A stretch of DNA of 64,000 nt from Pithys albifrons albifrons (lineage: Eukaryota; Chordata; Aves; Passeriformes; Thamnophilidae), in assembly GCF_047495875.1 (NCBI RefSeq), contig NC_092486.1, positions 620,001 to 684,000 of the forward strand, written 5' to 3'. The translations under genes were made by a program, and so were the position numbers. The notes under the pieces were generated by a model. That model made no database searches. It saw only the letters and a list, made by a program, of their open reading frames with translations, and had not been told where the DNA came from. Shown piece after piece: positions 43,368 through 55,754 of this stretch (position 1 is its first letter; every line of letters begins with the position of its first letter).

Positions 43368-44086
43368 TGTCCTGGTTAAAGGTGACCCTGCAGGGGAAAC
43401 GAACCCAACACAAGAGAGATTCTAAGTCAGAGTTACAATTTAATACCAACATTGCAATCAATGCAGTGGCACAAAGAGCAATTGGGTTTAACCCCCAAGC
43501 CCAGCAGTCTAACCCAGCCCCCTGGGGCACAAACACAGGGGGGTTTGGTGGCCCCTGTGCTGAGCCCCACGTGGTTCCCCCGAGGCCAAAGGCAAAGGAG
43601 GGGACAAAGCTGTTGGTGCAGATGATGGCAGAGTCTGGGGGAGAGTGGGGGGCTCCTCCTGTGCAGGGTCTGCTCCTGCTCTGGATGCCAGGAGTGGTGC
43701 CAGAGGTGGCCAAAGGCCAAGATTGTCTCCCCTGAGGTTTGGGTGGGAGCCCCCAGTGCCTCCCCCAGGGCAGGGAGTTCCACCCTGGGGGATCTGACTC
43801 TGGCACTCAGGGGGGATTTTGGACTCGTTGCTGGCCCCTGAGCAGAGCTGAGCCCTCAGGTGGGTGTGGAGGTGCCAAGGAGTCCCTGCAGGGCAGTTCT
43901 CCCAGCTCCTCTGCCAGGCTTCTTTCCCAGCCAGCTCCCAGCCTGAGGGCTCAGCTGTGCCCTGGGCAGCTGCTGCCAATGGGCCCTTGGGAACAGTTGC
44001 TGGGCAATGGCCCAGAGGGTTTGGAATGCCCAGCTTTGGGCACACCCACACTGGGACAAACTGGGCCCACCTGCTCAACTGGGACA
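43368..44086 (-). mobile_element. Solo LTR copy 3, 719 bp
   Basis: Same length, ends and minus orientation as copy 1. By eye only about a dozen differences separate copies 1 and 3. TGTCCTGG replaces TGTGCTGG at the + strand left end. No target-site duplication is visible (GGGGG left, GTTCT right). It lies in intron 1, antisense to the tetraspanin. Confidence 0.83.
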
Positions 44087-44204
44087 GTTCTGGGCATCCT
44101 GCACTGCCCCAGCCCGTGCCCACCGACCCCTCTCAGTGCCACAAGCACCAAACCCACCCCGGGCTGGAATCAAACCTGAGTTTAACACCCCTCGGTGGGT
44201 TTCA

Positions 44205-45985
44205 GCTGCCCCAGGGTGATGGGGGCAGTGCCAGGGGGCATCACCCACCCCAGGGTGATGGGGGCAGTGCCAGGGGGCATCACCCACCCCACCCCAGGGT
44301 GATGGGGCAGTGCCAGGGGCACATCACCCACCCCAGGGTGATGGGGGCAGTGCCAGGGGCATATCACCCACCACAGGGTGATGGGGGAAGTGCCAGGGGC
44401 ACATCACCCTCCCCAGGGTGATGGGGGCAGTTCCAGGGGCACATCACCCACCCCTCCCCAGGGTGATGGGGGCGGTGCCAGGGGCACATCACCCACTCCA
44501 GGGTGATGGGGGCGGTGCCAGGGGCAGATCACCCACTCCAGGGTGATGGGGGCAGTGCCAGGGGCACATCACCCACCACAGGGTGATGGGGGCAGTGCCA
44601 GGGGGCATCACCCACCCCACGCCAGGGTGATGGGGGCAGTGCCAGGGGCACATCACCCACCACAGGGTGATGGGGGCAGTTCCAGGGGCACATCACCCAC
44701 CACAGGGTGATGGGGGCAGTGCCAGGGGGCATCACCCACCCCAGGGTGATGGGGGCAGTGCCAGGGGCACATCACCCACCCCAGGGTGATGGGGGCAGTG
44801 CCAGGGGGCATCACCCACCGCAGGGTGATGGGGGCAGTGCCAGGGGGCATCACCCACCGCAGGGTGATGGGGGCGGTGCCAGGGGGCATCACCCACCACA
44901 GGGTGATGGGGGCAGTGCCAGGGGGCATCACCCACCCCAGGGTGATGGGGGCAGTGCCAGGGGCACATCACCCACCGCAGGGTGATGGGGGCAGTGCCAG
45001 GGGCAGATCACCCACCACAGGGTGATGGGGGCAGTGCCAGGGGCACATCACCCACCCCAGGGTGATGGGGGCGGTGCCAGGGGCACATCACCCACCCCAG
45101 GGTGATGGGGGCAGTTCCAGGGGCACATCACCCACCACAGGGTGATGGGGGCAGTGCCAGGGGGCATCACCCACCGCAGGGTGATGGGGGCGGTGCCAGG
45201 GGGCATCACCCACCGCAGGGTGATGGGGGCAGTGCCAGGGGGCATCACCCACCCCACGCCAGGGTGATGGGGGCAGTGCCAGGGGCACATCACCCTCCCC
45301 AGGGTGATGGGGGCAGTGCCAGGGGCACATCACCCACTCCAGGGTGATGGGGGCAGTGCCAGGGGCAGATCACCCACTCCAGGGTGATGGGGGCAGTGCC
45401 AGGGGCAGATCACCCACTCCAGGGTGATGGGGGCGGTGCCAGGGGCACATCACCCACCCCAGGGTGATGGGGGCAGTTCCAGGGGCACATCACCCACCAC
45501 AGGGTGATGGGGGCAGTGCCAGGGGGCATCACCCACCGCAGGGTGATGGGGGCGGTGCCAGGGGGCATCACCCACCGCAGGGTGATGGGGGCAGTGCCAG
45601 GGGGCATCACCCACCCCACGCCAGGGTGATGGGGGCAGTGCCAGGGGCACATCACCCTCCCCAGGGTGATGGGGGCAGTGCCAGGGGCACATCACCCACT
45701 CCAGGGTGATGGGGGCAGTGCCAGGGGCAGATCACCCACTCCAGGGTGATGGGGGCAGTGCCAGGGGCAGATCACCCACTCCAGGGTGATGGGGGCAGTG
45801 CCAGGGGCAGATCACCCACTCCAGGGTGATGGGGGCAGTTCCAGGGGCACATCACCCACCCCTCCCCAGGGTGATGGGGGCAGTGCCAGGGGGCATCACC
45901 CACCCCACGCCAGGGTGATGGGGGCAGTGCCAGGGGCACATCACCCACCGCAGGGTGATGGGGGCAGTGCCAGGGGCACAGCCTC
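44205..45985. repeat. ~40-bp minisatellite with a 362-bp higher-order repeat
   Basis: About 44 units of GGGTGATGGGGGCAGTGCCA followed by GGGGCACATCACCCACCCCA or close variants. GGGTGATG and CATCACCC are complementary, so each unit can fold. The nine-unit block 45061-45420 recurs essentially unchanged at 45423-45782, a 362-bp higher-order duplication. Confidence 0.97.
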
Positions 45986-46614
45986 GGGATGGCTTTTTGC
46001 CCCCATGAAATCCCTTCCCCAGGTGGGGATGGGCCACGTGGGACACCAATTAAAGGAGGAATTGGAAGAATAAAAGCAAAGAGGCCAAACTGGGCAGGGT
46101 GTAAATGCAGTCGGGGCTGTGTTTGTGTGAGCGCTAATTAGTCCTAATTGGGAGCAGGAGCAGAAGGAAACTCATCGAAGGGAACGTCATCAAAGGGAAC
46201 TGATTCGTCAGAGTGGTTTGAAATGAATTTAATTTCAGCATCAGGCAAAAAAACCCTCATGTTGAAATGAGCGGAATGTGTGGAAGTTTCCAGCATTCCA
46301 TGTGGAAAGGACATGGAAAATAAGGAAATCAGGAGCAATCCCGTGTTTTATCCCTGATGGATCCCCACATTCCAGGCGCTGGGAATTCCGGATCTGATCC
46401 TGCGGTTGTTGCAGTGGAGGAACGGGATAATCCTGAGGAAATGCAGATTCCTTTCCCCCTGGAGGGCAATTCCCGGCATTTCCACCCCATTTAGGGCAAT
46501 TAACGTTAATTAGCGAGGGCACAGCGGCTGGTTCTGCCTCGGAGTGTAAAAGGTTTGGGTGCCACGGCTCCCAAAAATCCCTGAGGGTGGAATTCGAGGC
46601 CAAACAACCCCCAG
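45986..46614. other. Intronic, no feature recognised
   Basis: One of the longer non-repetitive parts of intron 1, with AT-rich words (GCGCTAATTAGTCCTAATTG near 46131). No exon is supported; a conserved regulatory element is possible but unproven. Confidence 0.35.
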
Positions 46615-47448
46615 GGATGTGTTTCCAGCCATGCCAGGGATGTTTCCAGCCGTGCCAGGGATGTTTCCAGCTGTGCCAGGGATGTGTTTCCAGCCATGCC
46701 AGGGGTGTGTTTCCAGCTGTGCCAGGGATGTGTTTCCAGCTGTGCCAGGGATGTTTCCAGCTGTGCCAGGGATGTGTTTCCAGCTGTGCCAGGGATGTGT
46801 TTCCAGCTGTGCCAGGGATGGGTTTCCAGCTGTGCCAGGGGTGTGTTTCCAGCTGTGCCAGGGATGTGTTTCCATCTGTGCCAGGGATGTTTCCAGCCAT
46901 GCCAGGGATGTTTCCAACTGTGCCAGGGGTGTTTCCAGCTGTGCCAGGGGTGTGTTTCCAGCTGTGCCAGGGATGTGTTTCCATCTGTGCCAGGGATGGG
47001 TTTCCATCCATGCCAGGGATGGGTTTCCATCTGTGCCAGGGATGTGTTTCCAGCCGTGCCAGGGGTGTGTTTCCAGCCGTGCCAGGGATGGGTTTCCATC
47101 TGTGCCAGGGATGTTTCCAGCTGTGCCAGGGATGTGTTTCCATCTGTGCCAGGGATGTGTTTCCAGCCATGCCAGGGGTGTTTCCATCTGTGCCAGGGAT
47201 GTTTCCATCTGTGCCAGGGATGTTTCCATCTGTGCCAGGGATGTATTTCCAGCTATGCCAGGGGTGGGTTTCCAGCTATGCCAGGGATGTGTTTCCAGCT
47301 GTGCCAGGGATGTGTTTCCAGCCATGCCAGGGATGTTTCCATCTGTGCCAGGGATGTGTTTCCAGCTGTGCCAGGGATGTGTTTCCAGTGCCAGGGATGT
47401 GTTTCCAGCTGTGCCAGGGATGGGTTTCCAGTGCCAGGGATCAAACAG
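46615..47448. repeat. ~24-bp minisatellite GTTTCCAGCTGTGCCAGGGA
   Basis: About 34 units of (TGT)GTTTCCAGC(T/C)(G/A)TGCCAGGGATG or with TTTCCATCTG. The optional TG accounts for 23 and 25 bp unit lengths. Confidence 0.97.
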
Positions 47449-47939
47449 GAGACCCCCAGGCTGGGCAGGGAGGGGACACTTTTCCATGCCCAGCAGGGCT
47501 GGGATGATCCCGGTTTTGGTGAACTCGAGGATTATTCCCCTTGAAGCTCCTCCTCTCCTGGCAGAGCCGCCGCTGCTGCTGCTGCTTTGCTCCAAATCCA
47601 GCTCTTTTTTCCCCCAGAAATGCTGTTTCCAGGGAATGCTGCTCCGTCTCCCTCCTGGGATTGCTCCGGATCCCTCGGCCCCTGCTGGGACACCAGTCCC
47701 TGCTCAGCCCCCCCAGCTCCCTTTGCCCTCTGTCTCCCTGGGAGACATTCCAGGATATCCCTCCCCTGCCTCCAGGTGGGAGTTGCTTTCCAAGGTGCTT
47801 TTTTGGGACCTGGAGCTGCTTTGAGTGGCACCAACTCGGTGGTTCTTTGAACTGAGGGTGGTTTTGGGTGTGGGAATGGGCTGGGCCTGACCCGGCTCTG
47901 AGGGGCTGGAGGAGCCTCCAGGCTAAAGGTTAGTGAGGA
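47449..47939. other. Intronic, no feature recognised
   Basis: Mixed sequence with a short CCGCCGCTGCTGCTGCTGCT run near 47568. No exon is supported. Confidence 0.4.
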
Positions 47940-48100
47940 AATTTAGGGATGCTCCATCCCTGGGAGTGTCCAAGGCCAGGCTGGAGCCCCCTGGGACAGC
48001 GGGAGGTGTCCCTGGGACAGTGGGAGGTGTCCCTGCCCAGGGCAGGGGTGGCACTGGGTGACCTTCAAGGTCCCTCCATCCCAGCCCATTCCAGGGCTCC
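47940..48100 (+). mobile_element. CR1 3'-end fragment
   Basis: GATGCTCCATCCCTGGGAGT through CCTTCAAGGTCCCTCCATCC is the CR1 terminal region. A 21-bp CTGGGACAG(C/T)GGGAGGTGTCC word is duplicated at 47991-48034. Confidence 0.75.
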
Positions 48101-48235
48101 TGCCCATCCCTGGCAGCTCCAGCTCCGTCCCACCAGCAGCTCTGGGGGTCTCAGCCCCTCCTCAGCTCCAGCCCAGAGGCAGCTGAAAGACTTGGGGTTC
48201 AACTGGCACTGGGATGGATTTCAACTGGCAGGGAG

Positions 48236-48680
48236 TGGGGTGAGGTGGGATATTGGGAAGGGATTGTTGGCTGGGAGGGTGGGGAGGGGCTGGGATGGGA
48301 TTCCCAGAGAGACCTGAGAGCCCCTTCCAGGGCCTAAAGGGGCTCCAAGAGCTGGAGAGGGACTGGGGACAAGGGATGGAGGGACAGGACACAGGGAATG
48401 GCCTCCCACTGCCAGAGGGCAGGGATAGGTGGGATACTGGGAAAGGGATTGTTGGCTGTGAGGGTGGGGAGGGGCTGGGCTGGGATTCCCAGAGAAGCTG
48501 TGGCTGCCCCAGCCCTGGGAGTGCCCAAGGCCAGGCTGGAGCCCCCTGGGACAGTGGGAGGTGCCCCTGGGACAGCGGGAGGTGCCCCTGGGACAGCGGG
48601 AGGTGCCCCTGCCCAGGGCAGGGCTGGCACTGGGTGGGCTTTGAGGTCTTTTCCAACCCAAGCCATTCAGGGATTCCATG
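48236..48680 (+). mobile_element. CR1 3'-end fragments, partial duplicate
   Basis: GATATTGGGAAGGGATTGTT at 48248 and GATACTGGGAAAGGGATTGT at 48434 start two copies of the same CR1 segment. The second runs through AAGCTGTGGCTGCCCCAGCC to the terminus near 48676. At 48545-48610 the 21-bp CTGGGACAG(T/C)GGGAGGTGCCC word is present three times. Confidence 0.75.
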
Positions 48681-49014
48681 AAAGCCAAAAAATTCAGGTG
48701 GATCAGCTCAATATTTGCTTGGGAATGTTGTGGGGTGTCCCCTCCTGATGGGGCTGAAGGAGCAGCCCCTTCTCTGCATTCCAGGGGCTTGGAATTCCCC
48801 AGGGATGCTGCCCAGCCCTGGCACAGCTGGATCTGAGCCGTGCCCAGTGAAACCACCCCCAAAGAGGGGGGTCCTGCCCCCTCCTGCCTTGGCTCCGGGC
48901 CCTTCCCAGAGCTCTGCCCTCCCTCTGCTGGGAAATGGGGAAATTAAAGCAGGAAAAGTGGCTCTGATTGGCACATGGGGATAATTGGGATTAATGGAGC
49001 GTGTTAATGGAGCC
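48681..49014. other. Intronic, no feature recognised
   Basis: Single-copy-looking spacer. No feature supported. Confidence 0.4.
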
Positions 49015-50085
49015 ACATCCCAAGCCGAGTGCATTCCCTGGAAAAACATGGAATCCAATCCAAGCCCAGAGCCGAGTGCATTCCCTGGGAATCTTCCATA
49101 AGGATAAACATGGAATCAAACCCAATCCCAGAGCCGAGTGCATTCCCTGGGAATCTTCCATAGGGATAAACATGGAATCAAACCCAATCCCAGAGCCGAG
49201 TGCATTCCCTGGAAAAACATGGAATCAAACCACATCCAGAGCCGAGTGCATTCCCTGGAAAAACATGGAATCAAACCCAATCCAGTGCCGAGTGCATTCC
49301 CTGGGAATCTTCCATAAGGATAAACATGGAATCAAACCCAATCCCAGAGCCAAGTGCATTCCCTGGAAAAACATGGAATCCAATCCAATCCCAGAGCCGA
49401 GTGCATTCCCTGGAAAAACATGGAATCAAACCCAATCCAGTGCCGAGTGCATTCCCTGGGAATCTTCCATAAGGATAAACATGGAATCAAACCCAATCCC
49501 AGAGCCGAGTGCATTCCCTGGAAAAACATGGAATCAAACCACATCCCAGAGCCGAGTGCATTCCTTGAAAAACATGGAATCAAACCCAATCAAGAGCCAA
49601 GTGCATTCCCTGGAAAAACATGGAATCCAATCCAATCCCAGAGCCGAGTGCATTCCCTGGAAAAACATGGAATCAAACCCAATCCAGTGCCGAGTGCATT
49701 CCCTGGGAATCTTCCATAAGGATAAACATGGAATCAAACCCAATCCCAGAGCCGAGTGCATTCCCTGGAAAAACATGGAATCCAATCCAGTCCCAGAGCC
49801 AAGTGCATTCCTTGGAAAAACATGGAATCCAATCCAGTCCCAGAGCCAAGTGCATTCCTTGGAAAAACATGGAATCCAATCCAGTCCCAGAGCCAAGTGC
49901 ATTCCTTGGAAAAACATGGAATCCAATCCAGTCCCAGAGCCAAGTGCATTCCTTGGAAAAACATGGAATCCAATCCAGTCCCAGAGCCAAGTGCATTCCT
50001 TGGAAAAACATGGAATCAAACCTAATTGCACAGCCGAGTGCATTCCCTGGGAATCTTCCATAAGGATACACATGGAATCAGACCT
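49015..50085. repeat. 47/62-bp minisatellite, CCGAGTGCATTCCCTGG
   Basis: Short units carry AGTGCATTCCCTGGAAAAAC and ATGGAATC(A/C)AA(A/T)CC; long units contain a GAATCTTCCATAAGGATAA block instead of AAA. Long and short units form a repeated pattern to about 49750. Then four or five almost identical short units (AAGTGCATTCCTTGGAAAAA) follow at about 49790-50000, a recent local expansion. Confidence 0.97.
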
Positions 50086-50359
50086 AATTCCAGCACTTAA
50101 AGTCGAGCCTAAAGATGAAACTGGGATTAACGAGTCCCGTTAAAGGCCTTTGGCCGTTTGGGTTCTGCCTCTTCAGCTCCAACCATCCGAAGTGTCCGTG
50201 GAATCTCCCGAGTGGAGGTGACATTTCTGGGGGTTCTGGTCCTTTGTGGCTGAGGAGGAGCTGGAGGGAAATGACTGAGGGATCTGAAGGGGCCCCAGAA
50301 ACCCCCGGAAACAGCGGCCGGGAGAGGGCAGGGAGAGCTCAACCTCCCGGAAAAGAAGG
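50086..50359. other. Intronic, no feature recognised
   Basis: Short spacer between two arrays. No exon supported. Confidence 0.4.
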
Positions 50360-50830
50360 ATTGGGATGGAAAATTGGGGATTGGGATGGAAAATTGGGGA
50401 TTGTAATTGGAAATTAGGGATTGTAATTGGAAATTGAGGATTGTAATTGGAAATTAGGGATTGTGATTGGAAATTAGGGATTGTGATTGGAAATTAGGGA
50501 TTGTAATTGGAAATTAGGGATTGTAATTGGAAATTAGGGATTGTGATTGGAAATTAGGGATTGTAATTGGAAATTGGGGATTGTAATTGGAAATTAGGGG
50601 TTGTAATTGGAAATTAGGGGTTGTAATTGGAAATTAGGGATTGTAATTGGAAATTAGGGGTTGTAATTGGAAATTAAGGGATTGTAATTGGAAATTAGGG
50701 GTTGTAATTGGAAATTAAGGGATTGTAATTGGAAATTAGGGGTTGTAATTGGAAATTAAGGGATTGTAATTGGAAATTAGGGGTTGTAATTGGAAATTAG
50801 GGATTGTAATTGGAAATTAAAGGTTGAATT
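50360..50830. repeat. 20-bp minisatellite GATTGTAATTGGAAATTAGG
   Basis: About 23 units of GATTGTAATTGGAAATTAGG, AT-rich. Units with GTGATTGG or TTAAGG are scattered; the AAGGGATT form alternates with AGGGGTT at 50670-50790. Confidence 0.97.
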
Positions 50831-50889
50831 GTTGGCGTGAATTAGGAAGAGTTTGTAGAAACTCATCAGGGGCAGTGAAGCCTCTTGGG

Positions 50890-51250
50890 AAGGTGAAAGT
50901 GGTGGAAAAGGAGTGGGAAAAGTGGGAAAAGAGGGGAAAAGGAGGGGGGAAGGAGGTGGAAAAGGGGTGGGAAAAGGAGAGGGGAGTGGGATGGAAAAGG
51001 AGGGGAAAGGAGTAGGAAAGGAGGGGGGAAAGGAGAGGGAAGGAGATGGAAAAGGGGTGGAATGGGGTGGAAAAAGAGGGAAAAGGAGGGGGAAAGGAGA
51101 AGGAAAAGGAGGGGGAAGGAGATGGAAAAGGCCTGGGAAAAGAGGGGTGGAAAAGGGAAGGAAAAGGCTGGAAAATGAGGGAAAAGAGGGGGAAAAGTAG
51201 TGGGAAAGGAGGGGGGAAGGAGATGGAAAAGGGGTGGAAAAGGAGAATTT
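50890..51250. repeat. Purine-only GGAAAAGGAGGGG tract
   Basis: Almost uninterrupted purines on the + strand, built from GGAAAAGG, AGGAGGGGGAA and GGAGATGGAAAAGG. A strong candidate for triplex or G-rich structure formation. Confidence 0.93.
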
Positions 51251-51324
51251 TCTCCTCTCAGAGGGGCAGCTTTGTCTGCGGCCGGAGGGGCCTGCCGGGA
51301 TTTGGGGTGGGAATGGGCACAGAG

Positions 51325-53230
51325 TAACTGGGAATGGTGCCTGAGCTGGGGGTAACTGGGAATGGTGCCTGAGCTGGGGGTAACTGGGAATGGTGCCCTG
51401 AGCTGGGGGTAACTGGGAATGGTGCCCAGCTGGGGGTAACTGGGAATGGTGCCTGAGCTGGGGGTAACTGGGAATGGTGCCTGAGCTGGGGGTAACTGGG
51501 AATGGTGCCCTGAGCTCCAGTTTAACTGGGAATGGTGCCTGAGCTGGGGATAACTGGGAACGGTGCCTGAGCTGGGGGTAACTGGGAATGGTGCCTGAGC
51601 TGGGGGTAACTGGGAATGGTGCCCTGAGCTCCAGTTTAACTGGGAATGGTGCCCTGAGCTGGGGGTAACTGGGAATGGTGCCCTGAGCTGGGGGTAACTG
51701 GGAATGGTGTCCTGAGCTGGGGGTAACTGGGAATGGTGTCCTGAGCTCGGGGGTAACTGGGAATGGTGCCCTGAGCTGGGGGTAACTGGGAATGGTGCCC
51801 TGAGCTGGGGGGTAACTGGGAATGGTGTCCTGAGCTGGGGGTAACTGGGAATGGTGCCCTGAGCTGGGGGTAACTGGGAATGGTGCCTGAGCTGGGGGTA
51901 ACTGGGAATGGTGCCTGAGCTGGGGGTAACTGGGAATGGTGCCTGAGCTGGGGGTAACTGGGAATGGTGTCCTGAGCTGGGGGTAACTGGGAATGGTGCC
52001 TGAGCTGGGGGTAACTGGGAATGGTGCCCTGAGCTCCAGTTTAACTGGGAATGGTGCCTGAGCTGGGGGTAACTGGGAATGGTGCCTGAGCTGGGGGTAA
52101 CTGGGAATGGTGCCCTGAGCTGGGGGTAACTGGGAATGGTGCCTGAGCTGGGGGTAACTGGGAATGGTGCCCTGAGCTGGGGGTAACTGGGAATGGTGCC
52201 CTGAGCTCAGATTTAACTGGGAATGGTGCCTGAGCTGGGGGTAACTGGGAATGGTGCCCTGAGCTGGGGGTAACTGGGAATGCTGCCTGACCTCCAGTTT
52301 AACTGGGAATGGTGCCCTGAGCTGGGGGTAACTGGGAATGGTGCCCTGAGCTGGGGGTAACTGGGAATGGTGCCTGAGCTGGGGGGTAACTGGGAACGGT
52401 GCCCTGAGCTGGGGGTAACTGGGAATGGTGCCTGAGCTGGGGGTAACTGGGAATGGTGCCTGAGCTCCAGTTTAACTGGGAATGGTGCCCTGAGCTGGGG
52501 GTAACTGGGAATGGTACCCTGAGCTCCAGTTTAACTGGGAATGGTGCCCTGAGCTGGGGGTAACTGGGAATGGTGTCCTGAGCTGGGGGTAACTGGGAAC
52601 GGTGCCCTGAGCTGGGGGTAACTGGGAATGGTGCCTGAGCTGGGGGTAACTGGGAATGGTGCCTGAGCTGGGGGTAACTGGGAATGGTGCCTGAGCTCCA
52701 GTTTAACTGGGAATGGTGCCTGAGCTGGGGGTAACTGGGAATGGTGCCCTGAGCTCCAGTTTAACTGGGAATGGTGCCCTGAGCTGGGGGTAACTCGGAA
52801 TGGTGCCCTGAGCTGGGGGTAACTGGGAATGGTGCCCTGAGCTGGGGGTAACTCGGAATGGTGCCCTGAGCTGGGGGTAACTGGGAATGGTGCCTGAGCT
52901 GGGGGTAACTGGGAATGGTGCCCTGAGCTGGAGGTAACTGGGAATGGTGCCCTGAGCTCCAGTTTAACTGGGAATGGTGCCTGAGCTGGGGGTAACTGGG
53001 AATGGTGCCCTGAGCTGGGGGTAACTGGGAATGGTGCCTGAGCTGGGGGTAACTGGGAATGGTGCCCTGAGCTCCAGTTTAACTGGGAATGGTGCCTGAG
53101 CTGGGGGTAACTGGGAATGGTGTCCTGAGCTGGAGGTAACTGGGAATGGTGCCTGAGCTGGGGGTAACTGGGAATGGTGCCTGAGCTGGAGGTAACTGGG
53201 AATGGTGCCTGAGCTGGGGGTAACTGGGGG
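51325..53230. repeat. 28-bp minisatellite, about 67 units
   Basis: Units of GTAACTGGGAATGGTGCC followed by TGAGCTGGGG. An alternative ending TGAGCTCCAGTTTAACTGGG occurs every few units in a semi-regular pattern, hinting at higher-order structure. Confidence 0.98.
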
Positions 53231-53544
53231 GTGGGAGGAGGGGCAGGGGCTCAGGGAGGGTTTGGGTGGGAGTTGGTGCCAATCAGGTGTGAAGCTGGAA
53301 GTGAAAGGTGGATTTTGGGAATGGTGCCATCTCACACTGGGCATGGCCCGTGGCTGCCAAGGCCAAGCTGAGTATCCAGACTGGGATCAGGCAGGGAGAG
53401 CCTGGCAAAGCCTGGCCTAAAGCCCCCCAGCCCAGCCCTGGGCACGGGGAACTCCTCTGGGATGGGATGAACATTCCAAAGCTCTGGGGTTGTCCTTGGC
53501 TGTCTTGGTCACCTCCCACCTCCAGCTCTCCCTGCAAGCCTCCG
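53231..53544. other. Intronic, no feature recognised
   Basis: About 310 bp between two arrays close to exon 2. No exon is supported. Confidence 0.4.
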
Positions 53545-55264
<1,720 letters not shown>

Positions 55265-55685
55265 TGTAAAATCTGGGATTTAACTCCCCAAAATCTGGGA
55301 TTTAACTCCCCAAAATCTGGGAATTAACTCCCCAAAATCTGGGATTTAACTCCCCAAAATCTGGGATTTAACTCTCCAAAATCTGGGCTTTAACTCCCCA
55401 AAATCTGGGCTTTAACTCCCCAAAATCTGGGCTTTAACTCCCCAAAATCTGGGATTTAACTCTACAAAATCTGGGCTTTAACTCCCCAAAATCTGGGCTT
55501 TAACTCCCCAAAATCTGGGCTTTAACTCCCCAAAATCTGGGAATTAACTCCCCAAAATCTGGGCTTTAACTCCCCAAAATCTGGGATTCAACTCCCCAAA
55601 ATCTGGGATTCAACTCCCCAAAATCTGGGATTTAACTCCCCAAAATCTGGGATTTAACTCTACAAAAATCTGGGCTCTGGTCCCT
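55265..55685. repeat. 22-bp minisatellite AAAATCTGGGATTTAACTCC
   Basis: About 19 units of CCAAAATCTGGG(A/C)TTTAACTC, with GAATTAAC, GATTCAAC and CTACAAAATC variants. Confidence 0.97.
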
Positions 55686-55754
55686 CAGATCTCTTTTAAA
55701 CATCAAAGTTCACCTGATTTATGGCCTGGGAGTGTCTCGTGTCAGACTCTGATT

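Noticed and set aside
44205..45985. CRISPR-like repeat array
   Set aside because: Units are contiguous, with no unique spacers, and the context is a vertebrate intron.
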